Positions 15,678 to 25,438 of a stretch of 64,000 nt of DNA are shown here, in pieces. How positions within the stretch are numbered: position 1 is the first letter of the stretch; the number at the start of each line of letters is the position of its first letter. The stretch covers positions 134,125-198,124 of the forward strand of contig NZ_JBIMSN010000026.1 of assembly GCF_043944905.1 (NCBI RefSeq), given 5' to 3'. Source of the DNA: Antrihabitans spumae. Its GTDB lineage: Bacteria > Actinomycetota > Actinomycetes > Mycobacteriales > Mycobacteriaceae. The translations under genes and the position numbers were made by a program. The notes under the pieces were generated by a model. It ran no database searches. It was not told the origin of the DNA and saw only the letters and a list, made by a program, of their open reading frames with translations.

Positions 15678-17597
15678 TCAGCCTGCCGCGAAATCTTCGT
15701 CCGAGTTACCCATCGCCTGTTCGAGCAGACTGCGCCGATACTGTTCGAGCGCAACAAGATCACCGAACAGTGCGTGATACTCGTCTGGATCGTCTGCCGG
15801 TGAGATGCGTTGCAACTTCGACTTCAATTCCGCAACCTGGCGTCCGACCCACACCTCTTGCAGTCGTGCCAGCACACCGGTGATGTAGCGCGGGACCGTG
15901 TCCTCTTCGGCAGGAAGGGGCTCTACGGCGAGTTCCATCACCAGCGACCGCATCGTGAGGTCCTGCGTCTCGTCTGCGACCGCGCTCACCCAGTCGCCGC
16001 CACCAAGCCCCGAGCTTGCTCCTCCGGCGTCCGCGATGGCCTTTCGCACTGCCACATAGCCTGCGTGCGTGAATGATTCGGAGGGCAGCGAATCGAACAC
16101 CGTTCCCGCGATCGCTGGGTACTGCAGTGCCGCCTTCAGCACATTGCGTTGCGGACGCAGCATCGGATCCGAGGGCGACGGCCGCGGGGCGCCGACCGTT
16201 GCATCGGGCGCCGTCGCTTGCGCGGCGGGGCGTCGGCGCGGCTGCGTGGACTCCCTCGGCTGCGTCTTCATCGCTTCTTCGCGGACCCGCTTGATGACAG
16301 CGGGGATGTCGTCGTAGCCGACCCAGCCGGCGAGTTGACGCGCATAATCGTCGCGCAGCGCCTTGTCCTTGATCTGCGCAACCATCGGCACCGTGCGGCG
16401 CAGCGCGTCGACGCGACCTTCACCGGTGTCGAGGTCGTGATCGGACAGTGCTGCCTTGATGGCGAACTTGAACATCGGCGTCCGCCGTGCGACCAGATCG
16501 CGGACCGCCGCATCCCCCGACCGCTGCCGCAGTTCGCACGGATCCTGACCGTCGGGCGCAACAGCGACGTAGGTCTTGCCCGCCATCTGCTGATCGCCCT
16601 CGAAGGCTTTCAGCGCCGCTGCCTGACCCGCTGCGTCGCCGTCGAAGGTGTAGATGATCTCGCCGCGAAAGTAGCTGTCGTCCATCAGCAATCTGCGCAA
16701 CAGGGCCAGATGCTCGTCGCCGAACGCAGTACCGCACGCTGCGACGGCGGTTTTGACACCGGCAACGTGCATCGCCATCACGTCCGTGTAGCCCTCTACG
16801 ACGACCGCCTGATGACCCTTGGCGATGTCGCGTTTGGCCAGATCCAACCCGAACAACACCTGAGACTTCTTGTACAGCACCGTTTCCGGGGTGTTGATGT
16901 ACTTGCCGGGCATCGTGTCGTCGTCGAACAGTTTGCGTGCGCCGAAGCCGATGATGTCGCCACTCAAATTGCGGATCGGCCACAAGAGCCTGCGGTGGAA
17001 TCGATCGATCGGGCCGCGCTTGCCCTGCCGCGACAACCCTGCCGCTTCGAGCTCTTTGAACTCGAAGCCCTTGTTCTGCAAGTGCTTCGTAAGCGTGTCC
17101 CAACCGTCCGGCGCGTAACCGCAACCGAATTGCGCCGCGACTGTTGCGTCGAAGTTGCGCTCCGTCAAGTACTTTCGAGCAGCTTCGGCGTCGGGCTGCG
17201 CCAGCCTGGCCGCATAGAACTCCTGGGCGGCGAGATTTGCCGCGACCAACCGCGACCGGGTCCCCCGATCGCGCTGGACCGACGTGCCGCCACCCTCGTA
17301 GGAGATGGTGTAGCCGATCTTGTCCGCGAGTTGCTCGACGGCCTCGATGAAGCTGATGTGTTCGATCTTCTGCAGGAACGAGTAGACGTCGCCGCCCTCG
17401 CCGCATCCGAAGCAGTGATAGTGCCCGTGGTTCGGCCGCACATGGAACGACGGCGACTTCTCGTCGTGGAAGGGACACAACCCCTTCATCGAGTCCCCAC
17501 CGGCCCGTTTCAGCGACACATATTCGCCGACGACGTCCTCGATATGGTTGCGCTCACGAATCGTCGCAATGTCGCGATCTGGGATTCGTCCGGCCAT
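15678..17597 (-). CDS. dnaG: DNA primase
   Basis: A 639-residue DnaG with the complete domain order: an N-terminal CHC2 zinc ribbon (Cys41, His44, Cys62, Cys65), the RNA polymerase core with a TOPRIM segment VVVEGYTDVMAMHVAG (about 265-280) and the acidic FDGDAAG motif (about 318-324), then a C-terminal helicase-binding domain from about 480. It makes RNA primers at the replication fork and docks on DnaB. The length is normal for actinobacteria. It lies downstream of dgt in the same orientation with a 33-base gap. Confidence 0.97.
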   Translation of the reverse strand: MAGRIPDRDIATIRERNHIEDVVGEYVSLKRAGGDSMKGLCPFHDEKSPSFHVRPNHGHYHCFGCGEGGDVYSFLQKIEHISFIEAVEQLADKIGYTISYEGGGTSVQRDRGTRSRLVAANLAAQEFYAARLAQPDAEAARKYLTERNFDATVAAQFGCGYAPDGWDTLTKHLQNKGFEFKELEAAGLSRQGKRGPIDRFHRRLLWPIRNLSGDIIGFGARKLFDDDTMPGKYINTPETVLYKKSQVLFGLDLAKRDIAKGHQAVVVEGYTDVMAMHVAGVKTAVAACGTAFGDEHLALLRRLLMDDSYFRGEIIYTFDGDAAGQAAALKAFEGDQQMAGKTYVAVAPDGQDPCELRQRSGDAAVRDLVARRTPMFKFAIKAALSDHDLDTGEGRVDALRRTVPMVAQIKDKALRDDYARQLAGWVGYDDIPAVIKRVREEAMKTQPRESTQPRRRPAAQATAPDATVGAPRPSPSDPMLRPQRNVLKAALQYPAIAGTVFDSLPSESFTHAGYVAVRKAIADAGGASSGLGGGDWVSAVADETQDLTMRSLVMELAVEPLPAEEDTVPRYITGVLARLQEVWVGRQVAELKSKLQRISPADDPDEYHALFGDLVALEQYRRSLLEQAMGNSDEDFAAG

Positions 17598-17630
17598 TGG
17601 AGCAGTCTAGTGCCTGTGCTCGACGGGGAA

Positions 17631-18944
17631 TTATCCTCGTCGAGAGGTCGGGTCCACGGAGTATGCCGGCGCTTGGCCGAAGCTCGACGTCGACGCTGCC
17701 GTCGGACCGGCGGCGATTCGTTCGAGTCGGCTTTCGGTGTAGGACGCAATCTGGTCGACGATCACGCGAATTCGAGCGTGGTCGTCGGCAGCGTTCTCCC
17801 ACGACGGCAGCAGTATCGGATCGAGTCCGTCGGGGGCGGAGCGGAGCAACCCGTGCGCGACCTGATGAATCTGCTCGCGCTGCAACGCTTGTCGCACCTG
17901 GTGACCCGGATCGGACATGACGTACCGCAGGGCGACCGTCTTCAGGACGGCAACCTCAGCAGCGACGACGGGTGGCACGACGAGGTCGGCCGCATAGCGG
18001 GTCAACGGTCGGTCGCCGGCGACGCGACGCGTGCTGCTGACCGCCGCGGAGGCGAACCGCCCGACCAGCTCACTCGTCAACCGTTTCAGCGCAACGGAAC
18101 TGGTGATCCCACCGTCGTAGTCGAAGACGTCCGTCACAACCGACATAATCGAGAGTCGTTGGGCCGCTTGGACAAAGTCGTCGGCGACGAGTGAGGTGTG
18201 TTGCAGGACACCGAGATCGGCCAACGCTCGCTGCTCGCTCGGATCCGCAAGGGCGCGCAGGTCGATTCGTCCGGCGATCACACCGTCCTCGACATCGTGC
18301 ACCGAGTAGGCGACATCGTCGGCCCAGTCCATGACCTGCGATTCGAGGCATTGTCGCCGCTCCGGTGCACCCTCGCGAACCCACGCGAGACGCTCCAGGT
18401 CGACGTCGTAGGCACCGAACTTCGCGCCCGACCCAGGTCTCCCCCACGGATACTTCGTCGTCGCATCCAGAGCAGCACGGGTGAGGTTGAGGCCGACACT
18501 GTCGCCATCTGCGGCAAGCACTTTCGGTTCGAGCCGAGTGAGGATCCGCAAGTTTTGCGCGTTGCCCTCGAAGCCGCCGTAGGCATCTGCGAACTCGTCG
18601 AGTGCGTGCTCGCCGTTGTGCCCGTACGGCGGATGGCCGATGTCGTGTGCCAGACCCGCGAGATCGGCGAGATCGGGGTCGCAGCCGAGCCCGTCGGCAA
18701 TTCCCCGACCGATCTGGGCGACCTCGAGCGAGTGGGTCAAACGGGTGCGCGGGGTGTCCCCCTCGCGCGGGCCCATCACCTGCGTCTTGTCGGCAAGCCG
18801 ACGCAACGCCGCGGAGTGCAGAACTCGAGCGCGGTCGCGCGAAAAATCGCTGCGGTGCGCAGAATTGCTGTCCGGTACACCGGCCGACTTGGGAGCTTCC
18901 GCGACGAGCCGCTCCCGATCGTGCGCGGAGTACTTCTGAGTCAC
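17631..18944 (-). CDS. dgt: Deoxyguanosinetriphosphate triphosphohydrolase-like HD protein
   Basis: A 437-residue protein with the HD-domain metal ligands arranged as H...HD...D: RTRLTHSLEVAQIGRG (about 66-81) and LAGLAHDIGHPPYGHNGE (about 92-109). Family members cleave dNTPs to deoxynucleoside and tripolyphosphate, regulating dNTP pools. The order YdcF-like gene, dgt, dnaG on one strand suggests an operon; the start overlaps the upstream stop by four bases (ATGA). Confidence 0.93.
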   Translation of the reverse strand: MTQKYSAHDRERLVAEAPKSAGVPDSNSAHRSDFSRDRARVLHSAALRRLADKTQVMGPREGDTPRTRLTHSLEVAQIGRGIADGLGCDPDLADLAGLAHDIGHPPYGHNGEHALDEFADAYGGFEGNAQNLRILTRLEPKVLAADGDSVGLNLTRAALDATTKYPWGRPGSGAKFGAYDVDLERLAWVREGAPERRQCLESQVMDWADDVAYSVHDVEDGVIAGRIDLRALADPSEQRALADLGVLQHTSLVADDFVQAAQRLSIMSVVTDVFDYDGGITSSVALKRLTSELVGRFASAAVSSTRRVAGDRPLTRYAADLVVPPVVAAEVAVLKTVALRYVMSDPGHQVRQALQREQIHQVAHGLLRSAPDGLDPILLPSWENAADDHARIRVIVDQIASYTESRLERIAAGPTAASTSSFGQAPAYSVDPTSRRG

Positions 18945-19633
18945 TGTCCGGCCGTGTACTTGAAGTCGGCGGAGAAGTGCGTCAACTGATACCAGAGCAA
19001 CGCGCCGGTCTCCCGCAGGATGCCGTGCGCCTGCGACTCGCGGGTGAACACCGCCGGCCCCTGTCGAGTCGGTGCGGTCGTCGCATCGAGACCGTCGTCA
19101 CGTGCCATCGTTCGCGTCCGCAACGAGTGCCAGGGATCGCTGACGAGCACAACCGACGACATCCCGCGCTCCTTCATCGTGTCGGCAACGGCCTCGATGC
19201 TGCGGAGTGTGTCCGACCCTTCCTCGACGGCGACGATGTTGTTCTCGGGTACGCCGCGCTCGGCCAGGTACGCCTTGCCCGACGCGGCCTCGGTGAACAG
19301 GTCGCCTTCCTGCTTGCCGCCGACTGTGATGACCGTTGGCGCAACACCACGTTCGTACAGCTTGAAGGCCTGCTCGAGCCGTGCTTCGAACACCGACGAC
19401 GGCGTGCCCGAGTACTGGGCCGCACCGAGAACGACGATGGCGTCGGCATGCGTCTCGTCGCTGATTCGCGCTACCTGCCAGACCCGGACGGCGGTGCCGA
19501 GAACGACGACCATGCCGATCAGCACGGTTCCGACGATGATCCGGCGAATCCAACGACCGATCGCACGACCGACGCCGGGCCGCTCGGGCTCGTCGTCGTA
19601 TGGCGGGTCGTAACGCACTGATGCCGGATTCAC
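18941..19633 (-). CDS. YdcF/SanA-like (DUF218) membrane-anchored protein
   Basis: A 230-residue protein with a cytoplasmic N-terminus, one hydrophobic segment (about 32-52) and an extracytoplasmic DUF218 domain: DAIVVLGAAQYSG (about 64-76), VITVGGK and SVVLVSDPWHSLRT. The conserved residues are in the usual places. The domain is linked to envelope or exopolysaccharide functions, but its enzymatic role is unsettled. It heads the small operon with dgt. Confidence 0.85.
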   Translation of the reverse strand: MNPASVRYDPPYDDEPERPGVGRAIGRWIRRIIVGTVLIGMVVVLGTAVRVWQVARISDETHADAIVVLGAAQYSGTPSSVFEARLEQAFKLYERGVAPTVITVGGKQEGDLFTEAASGKAYLAERGVPENNIVAVEEGSDTLRSIEAVADTMKERGMSSVVLVSDPWHSLRTRTMARDDGLDATTAPTRQGPAVFTRESQAHGILRETGALLWYQLTHFSADFKYTAGQ

Positions 19634-19697
19634 ACCTCAAGTTTGCCAGTCGACGCCCATCGCCTGCCGTAGCACGTCCACAGCGCGTGTCCTGGAC

Positions 19698-20312
19698 TCA
19701 CAACCAGCCGAGTCGCTCGGCCTCTCTGGTTGCTTCGGCTCGATTCGATGTTCCGGTTTTTCCGATCGCAGACGAGAGGTGATTGCGGACCGTTCCCTCC
19801 GACAGATGCAGCGTGCGCGCGATCGCTGCGGCACTCGCACCGCCCGCTGCAGCCGCGAGCACCTCGCGTTCGCGTGCCGTCAGCGGCGAAGTTCCAGATG
19901 TCAGCGTCTCCGTAGCCAACGCCGGGTCGATCACGCGCAAACCCATGTGCACTCGCCGCACGGCATCCGCGAGCTGACGGGCGGGAGTGTCCTTGACTAC
20001 GAACCCGTTCGCGCCCGCGTCGATGGCCCTGCGCAGGTAGCCCGGCCTGCCGAAGGTGGTCACCATCAGAATTTTGATGTCCGGATGACTCCGGTGCAGC
20101 TCGGCAGCGACCGAAATACCGTCCAGGCCGGGCATTTCCACGTCCAGCAGGGCGACGTCGGGCTGCGCTGCGGCCACCGCGTCGAGAACTTCGTCTCCCC
20201 TACCTACTTCGGCGACGACGTTCAGATCGGACTCGAGCTCGAACAGAGCCGCCAATGCTCCCCGCACCAAGGCTTGATCGTCGGCGAGCAAAATCCGGAT
20301 CGGCTCGGTCAT
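19698..20312 (-). CDS. NarL/LuxR-family response regulator
   Basis: A 204-residue regulator with a receiver domain (acid pocket in LLADDQ, phospho-acceptor Asp in VALLDVEMPG near 54, Lys in VVKDTP near 104) and a C-terminal LuxR-type helix-turn-helix (LTAREREVLAAAAGG...GTVRNHLS). The ATG overlaps the stop of the sensor kinase (ATGA). With the kinase and the ABC transporter upstream it forms a signalling-export module like those that respond to cell-envelope stress or antibiotics. Confidence 0.93.
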   Translation of the reverse strand: MTEPIRILLADDQALVRGALAALFELESDLNVVAEVGRGDEVLDAVAAAQPDVALLDVEMPGLDGISVAAELHRSHPDIKILMVTTFGRPGYLRRAIDAGANGFVVKDTPARQLADAVRRVHMGLRVIDPALATETLTSGTSPLTAREREVLAAAAGGASAAAIARTLHLSEGTVRNHLSSAIGKTGTSNRAEATREAERLGWL

Positions 20313-21475
20313 TCGGTCCCCTTTTCGATAATCGGCGGGAACGTGACGGCGAGGTGAAACCCGCGACCACCGCGGTCCGACCCCAGCCGCAACGAACCAC
20401 CGGCCGCAGCCACACGCTCTCGCAACCCGACCAATCCTGTCCCCTCGGTGCCGTTGCCGACCCCGCCGTTGCCGACCCCACGTCCGTCGTCGCTGACGTC
20501 GATCGAATCGGACGCGACCGTGATCTCGCATCGTCGAGCGTCACTGTGTCTGACGACGTTCGTCACAGCCTCACCAACGATCCAGCCGAACAGTTCGGCA
20601 CGCGTTCTGTCCATCGGCGGAAGGATGCTCGGCAGCTCGGGCACGATGCCTGCAGCCGAAAGGGCAGTCCTGGCGTTTGCCAGCTCGCCGTCGAGCGAGA
20701 CTTCACGCAAGCCTCCGACGGTGTCGCGAACACCGGCGAGCGCCTCGCGTGCGAGCTCCTCGATGTCGGCAAGTTCTGCCTTTGCGCGGACCACGTCGAC
20801 GTCGATAAGTCGTTGCGCAAGCTCGGTTTTGATGGTGATCACCGTCAGCGAATGCCCGAGAATGTCGTGCACGTCCCTGCCGACCCGTAGCCGTTCCTCC
20901 GCGACAGCCAGCACCGCGAGTTGTTCTCGCGCAGCGGCGAGGCCCCGATTTCGCACGATGATCTGACTGACGCCCCACGCCGCGAACCCGGAGACACCGA
21001 CTTGAAATGCCAATCCCTCCTGGTGTTCCCAGCCAGAGATCGACAACGGCAGCAACAGAACAACGCCGGCCATCGCGGCTACGCAAGGCAGGGCTTGCCG
21101 AGTCGGGAGCGTGAAGGCAGCAAGCGCCGAGATGTAGACAGAGAAGGCAAGCGCGTCGCCGCCCAGTGGCACTGTCGCAGCTGCCATCAGGCCGACCAGT
21201 GTCCCCAACGCGATCCACACCTCACGCTGCGGGGCCTGCGGCCACAACGTGATCGAGTCGGGTGAGGTTCGGAGGCGATAGAACGACGCCATGTAGACGA
21301 CTGCGAAAGCGGCGATCAGAACGAGACCGAAGACTTTCGCGACGACGTCGTCGAGTGCGATGGCCGAGCCGATCGGATAGACGAGGTACAGCAGCCACAC
21401 CCCGGAGAACAGCCAGATCATTCCCGGTCGCGGGGGCGGTGCGACCGGGAGCGATCTCGAATCTTGGGCTGTCAT
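20309..21475 (-). CDS. Sensor histidine kinase (HisKA_3 type)
   Basis: A 388-residue membrane kinase with about five to six hydrophobic segments in the first 175 residues, a dimerisation/phosphoacceptor helix RDVHDILGHSLTVITIKTEL with His near 203, and a C-terminal ATP-binding domain (DDGRGVGN, GLVGLRERVAAAGG). It lacks a large extracellular sensor domain, so it may sense within the membrane or through the partner transporter. Its first codon overlaps the permease stop by one base. Confidence 0.93.
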   Translation of the reverse strand: MTAQDSRSLPVAPPPRPGMIWLFSGVWLLYLVYPIGSAIALDDVVAKVFGLVLIAAFAVVYMASFYRLRTSPDSITLWPQAPQREVWIALGTLVGLMAAATVPLGGDALAFSVYISALAAFTLPTRQALPCVAAMAGVVLLLPLSISGWEHQEGLAFQVGVSGFAAWGVSQIIVRNRGLAAAREQLAVLAVAEERLRVGRDVHDILGHSLTVITIKTELAQRLIDVDVVRAKAELADIEELAREALAGVRDTVGGLREVSLDGELANARTALSAAGIVPELPSILPPMDRTRAELFGWIVGEAVTNVVRHSDARRCEITVASDSIDVSDDGRGVGNGGVGNGTEGTGLVGLRERVAAAGGSLRLGSDRGGRGFHLAVTFPPIIEKGTE

Positions 21476-22278
21476 CAGACTCGCGCGGTGTCTCGACGGA
21501 AGAGGATCATCGCACCGACGGTGAAGAACACGGCCCAGACCAGCAGGTTCACGACTCCGGCAGCGATGGTCGTGCCGGCCTCGTCACCGAAGGGCATACG
21601 CGCCAGCGTCGCAAGGCCGTAGGTCGGGAAGAACCTCGACACGTCTTCGAACCATCCCGAGAGCGGCATGAACAGGCCACCTGCGAACGACAGGATCGCA
21701 AGGCCGGGACCGAGAATCTGCATCACGTTCTCCGACGGCAGCAGATATCCCATGAACAGGCCGAAGGCGGCGAAGACCAACGAGCCGATCCAGGCGAGTA
21801 CGAAGCAGGCGATCCAGGCAGTCGTCGTCAGGTGCGCGCCGAGGATCCCGCCGACGATGAACACTGCAGCGACCGAGATCAGCCCGAGCACCATGGCAAC
21901 CACGATCTTGGTCGCGATGTAAGCGGCCGGACGCAACGGGGTGAGACGCAGTTGTCGACTCCAGCCGAGCGCACGCTCGATCGACACCATCGCTCCGCCG
22001 CTGGTCGTTGCCAGCATCGCTCCGTAGACCGCCATCGACACCATTATGAAGCCGGTGACGTTCCCCGAGCCGTAGGACTCCGTCTTGTAGTCCGACTGCA
22101 GACCGAAAATGACGAAGAACAGCGGCGGCATGATCAACGTGAAAAGGAAGGTTCGGCGATTGCGAAGCATGCGCCGCAGTTCCAATCCGAGGAACGCCGT
22201 ACTGAATCCGCCGAGTGCCGGCAGTTCACGTGGTGTGGAAGCCGTTGCGGTGGTTGGTAATTGCAGTGACGAGGTCAT
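21475..22278 (-). CDS. ABC-2 type transporter permease
   Basis: A 267-residue protein with six predicted membrane segments and a short cytoplasmic N-terminus (about 1-45), the ABC-2 permease plan. It pairs with the ATPase encoded upstream, whose last 53 bases overlap its 5' end. It probably exports a lipid, peptide or drug; the neighbouring two-component genes probably control it. Confidence 0.88.
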   Translation of the reverse strand: MTSSLQLPTTATASTPRELPALGGFSTAFLGLELRRMLRNRRTFLFTLIMPPLFFVIFGLQSDYKTESYGSGNVTGFIMVSMAVYGAMLATTSGGAMVSIERALGWSRQLRLTPLRPAAYIATKIVVAMVLGLISVAAVFIVGGILGAHLTTTAWIACFVLAWIGSLVFAAFGLFMGYLLPSENVMQILGPGLAILSFAGGLFMPLSGWFEDVSRFFPTYGLATLARMPFGDEAGTTIAAGVVNLLVWAVFFTVGAMILFRRDTARV

Positions 22279-23227
22279 GTCTGGCTCCTACGTTGGTCAG
22301 GGTGTCGCCGGTCAGGGTGTCGCCGGTCAGGGTGATGAACGCGTCTTCGAGGTTGTGGGAGACGATCTCGATGTCGGTGGCAGTGGTGCTGTTGAGCAGA
22401 TACCGCGCGACAGCATCGGAGTTGTTGGAACGCACCAACACTCGATCGCCGCGTACTTCGACGTCGTCGACTCCATCGATGCCGAGCAGACGCATCTGGT
22501 CGACACGGGGCAACGTCGCACTGACGACGCGTCCCGACGCGAGGTTCTTGATTTCCGCAGCGCTGCCGTCGGCGACGATACGACCCTTACTGACCAGCAC
22601 GATCCGGTCGGCGTAGGCGTCGGCCTCTTCGAGGTAGTGCGTTGCGAACAGTACGGTTCGGCCTCGACTCGAGTCCTCCCGCATGGCATTCCAGAATTCA
22701 CGTCGACCTTCGACGTCCATACCTGTGGTCGGTTCGTCGAGGACGATCAGGTCGGGGTTCGGCAGCAGTGCCAACGCGAAACGCAGCCGTTGCTGCTGGC
22801 CGCCCGAGCATTTGCCCACCATCCGGGTCGCGATGTCGGCGATACCTGCTCTGGCAAGCACCTCGGAGACGGGACGCGGGCTGACGAACAGTGCCGAGAC
22901 GAGGCGAACCGTCTCCTCGACCGTCAGGTCCTTGAGCAGTCCGCCGCTCTGCATCACCGCGGAGACCAAGCCCGACGCAACCGCCGTGGCGGGGTCGCGC
23001 CCGAAGATGGAAACCTCGCCCTCGTCGGGACGCGTGAGCCCGAGCAGCATGTCGATGGTTGTGGTCTTGCCTGCGCCGTTCGGTCCGAGGAACGCGACGA
23101 TCTCGCCGGGTTCGATGGTCAGGTCAAGTCCGTTTACCGCTCGCACTCCCGGTCCTTCACCGACAGCGAAGGTCTTGTGCAGGTTGCGAAGGACGACGGC
23201 GGGTTGATTTTTGCCTGTTCTGGTCAT
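22226..23227 (-). CDS. ABC transporter ATP-binding protein
   Basis: A 333-residue ATPase with Walker A GPNGAGKTT (48-56), signature CSGGQQQR and Walker B LIVLDEPTTGMD. The signature begins with Cys where Leu is usual. The C-terminal 100 residues form the extension found in drug and lantibiotic exporters. It is the first gene of the ATPase-permease-kinase-regulator operon. Near its 3' end a 15-base unit is tandemly repeated, giving a GDTLT repeat in the protein. Confidence 0.93.
   Translation of the reverse strand: MTRTGKNQPAVVLRNLHKTFAVGEGPGVRAVNGLDLTIEPGEIVAFLGPNGAGKTTTIDMLLGLTRPDEGEVSIFGRDPATAVASGLVSAVMQSGGLLKDLTVEETVRLVSALFVSPRPVSEVLARAGIADIATRMVGKCSGGQQQRLRFALALLPNPDLIVLDEPTTGMDVEGRREFWNAMREDSSRGRTVLFATHYLEEADAYADRIVLVSKGRIVADGSAAEIKNLASGRVVSATLPRVDQMRLLGIDGVDDVEVRGDRVLVRSNNSDAVARYLLNSTTATDIEIVSHNLEDAFITLTGDTLTGDTLTNVGARHDLVTAITNHRNGFHTT
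22295..22334. repeat. 15-base tandem repeat inside the ABC ATPase gene
   Basis: GGTCAGGGTGTCGCC occurs at 22295-22309 and 22310-22324, followed by a partial third unit to 22334. It encodes a repeated GDTLT pentapeptide. Because the unit is a multiple of three, copy-number changes would keep the frame. Confidence 0.85.
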
Positions 23228-23363
23228 AAGACAACTGTCGCGCCGTTTTCCTTCGTGCCCCTCTGCCGAGCGTCACGATCTGTCCATGACAACTGTCATG
23301 GGTCGCGCACCGGGTCGGTTGGGTGCGCCTGCCCTCCAAGCGCGGACCGGATAGATTCGTCAC

Positions 23364-25376
23364 ATGCCAATCGCATCGGCGCCGGCGTCGCGTCGCGTCA
23401 CTCATCGGTCCGTAGCGTTTCTCTTCGTTGCCGCGTTGATCGCCTTCCTGTGCCTCCCCGCAACCGCATCGGCGGAAAGGCCGTTCCGACTTCCCGAACA
23501 GATCAACGACCGCGTTTCGGCTCTGGACCCGACAGCAAAGGGCGAGCTCCAGTCCGCGATCGACGACCTGTACGACACCCATCGGGTCCGGCTGTGGGTG
23601 GTCTACGTCGCCAGTTTCGAGCCGCAGGATCCCGAAGCATGGGCCGCCGCGACCGAACGTGCGAGCCAACTGTCCGATCGGGACGTGTTGCTGTCCGTCG
23701 CAACCGTCGATCAGTCCTACTACCTCTCCTCCCCCGGCCTACCGACCGACATCAGCGATTCCGAGCTCGAAGACATTCGGGTCAACGCGATCGAACCCGC
23801 ACTGCGCGAGCAGGATTGGGCCGGTGCGGCGATTGCGGCTGCGGGCGGACTTTCCGATGCGATGGGGTCGACGGGCGGTGGCGATGTTGTGAAGGTGCTC
23901 GCGGTCGGCGGTGGCGTCATCGCGGTCGGCGCCGGTGGCGTGGTGCTGTACTCACGTCGCAAGAAGGCGCAGCGCCTCGAAGCAGGCACGGCCGCCGCGC
24001 GACAGATCGACCCGAGCGATACGAAAGCGCTTGCAGCCCTTCCCGTCAACGCACTCGACGTGCGGGCAAAAGAAGTACTCGTCGAAATGGACAATGCGGT
24101 GCGCACCAGCACCGAAGAGCTGCAGCTCGCCAAGGACGAGTTCGGCGACGAGGCGGCTCGACCGTTCACCGAAGCGTTCGACAACGCCAACAACGCTCTC
24201 GCACAGGCATTTGCGATCCGGCAACGCCTCGACGACGACATCCCGGAAACGCCGGAACAGCGTCGCGACATGCTCGTCGACCTGATCAGCAACTGCGGCA
24301 AGGCAGATCGCGAACTCGACGCGAAGGTCACCGAGTTCGACCAGATGCGCGACCTACTGATCAACGCGAGCAGTCGGCTCGACGGCTTGACCCGCGACAT
24401 CGTGGAACTCACGGCGCGCGTACCGAACTCGGACGCGACGCTCACCAGCCTCGTCGCCGAGTTCCCGGCACCGGCGCTGGCTCCAGTCAAGGACAACGTG
24501 ACGATGACGAAGGACCGACTTGCCTTCGCAGACAAGAACGTCACCGCGGCGCGAGAAACAATCGCGCTTCCTGCAGGAAAACAGGGTCCGGCGGTTGCGG
24601 CAATTCGCGCCGCGGAAGCCGCAGTGGCACAGGCGCGTACGCTCCTCGACGCCGTCGATCACGCTGCGGACAACATTCGGCACGCGATCGCCACGATCGG
24701 CGCTGCCCTGGACGACGCCCGCAAGGACGTCGCTGCGGCCAACGAACTCCTCGGACACGGCGGTTCGGAACTGGCGAAAACCAAGAGCGCTGTCGAAGCT
24801 GCGATCGGGCGAGCCGAAGGCATCAAGGACTCGAACCCGCTCGGCGCGTTCAACGAAATCGCAACAGCCGACGTCGAACTCGACAAAGCGCTCACGGTTG
24901 CCCTCGACCGCAAGCAGAATGCCGAGCGACTGCAGCAGCAGGTCGAGCAGGCGCTGACGGCCGCAAGTTCTCAGGTCACGGCGGCGTCCGACTTCATCTC
25001 GACCCGTCGCGGCGCCGTCGACGCCGAGGCACGCACCCGACTGTCGGAAGCGCAGCGCCACCTCGACGAGGCACAGCGACTTCGCGCGTCGGATCCGTCG
25101 AATGCGCTGGTCTACGCGCAATCCGCAGCAGAACTTGGGTCGAGGGCGCTGCGGGCGGCGCAGTCCGACGTCTCGTCGTGGGAGAACCAGCAGTCCTCGC
25201 GCGGTGGCAGCAACGCCGGCGCGGTACTCGGTGGCATCCTGATCGACAGCATGTTGCGCGGCGGCTTCAGCTCGGGTAGCCGCGGCGGTCGGTACAGCGG
25301 TGGCGGCGGCAGGGGTCCGGGGTCGTTCGGTGGCGCGGGAAGTTCGCGTCGGATCGGTGGCGGTGGGCGGTTCTGA
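23364..25376 (+). CDS. TPM-domain exported protein with a long coiled-coil region
   Basis: A 670-residue protein with a signal peptide (about 1-37, ending ATASA), a TPM domain (about 43-170: LPEQINDRVSALDPTAKGEL, then ALREQDWAGAAIAAAGGLSD), a hydrophobic segment near 178-196, a long helical coiled-coil-like region (about 230-600) and a Gly/Ser/Arg-rich tail. TPM domains occur in envelope proteins, some linked to photosystem repair or acid phosphatase activity; the actinobacterial long form has no agreed function. It is divergent from the ABC operon. Confidence 0.85.
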   Translation: MPIASAPASRRVTHRSVAFLFVAALIAFLCLPATASAERPFRLPEQINDRVSALDPTAKGELQSAIDDLYDTHRVRLWVVYVASFEPQDPEAWAAATERASQLSDRDVLLSVATVDQSYYLSSPGLPTDISDSELEDIRVNAIEPALREQDWAGAAIAAAGGLSDAMGSTGGGDVVKVLAVGGGVIAVGAGGVVLYSRRKKAQRLEAGTAAARQIDPSDTKALAALPVNALDVRAKEVLVEMDNAVRTSTEELQLAKDEFGDEAARPFTEAFDNANNALAQAFAIRQRLDDDIPETPEQRRDMLVDLISNCGKADRELDAKVTEFDQMRDLLINASSRLDGLTRDIVELTARVPNSDATLTSLVAEFPAPALAPVKDNVTMTKDRLAFADKNVTAARETIALPAGKQGPAVAAIRAAEAAVAQARTLLDAVDHAADNIRHAIATIGAALDDARKDVAAANELLGHGGSELAKTKSAVEAAIGRAEGIKDSNPLGAFNEIATADVELDKALTVALDRKQNAERLQQQVEQALTAASSQVTAASDFISTRRGAVDAEARTRLSEAQRHLDEAQRLRASDPSNALVYAQSAAELGSRALRAAQSDVSSWENQQSSRGGSNAGAVLGGILIDSMLRGGFSSGSRGGRYSGGGGRGPGSFGGAGSSRRIGGGGRF

Positions 25377-25438
25377 CGCTCGACCCTGACACTCCGCTTG
25401 ACCCTGACACCGTGTGAGGCCGTAAACCGGAGACCATC

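Noticed and set aside
16149..18194. 681-codon open frame on the plus strand across dnaG and dgt
   Set aside because: It runs antisense through two genes with clear catalytic motifs and is rich in Arg, Asp and Leu from codon reflection.
22109..25279. 1056-codon open frame on the plus strand
   Set aside because: It crosses the ABC ATPase gene, the intergenic region and the TPM gene out of frame and has the Arg-rich, low-complexity look of a shadow frame.
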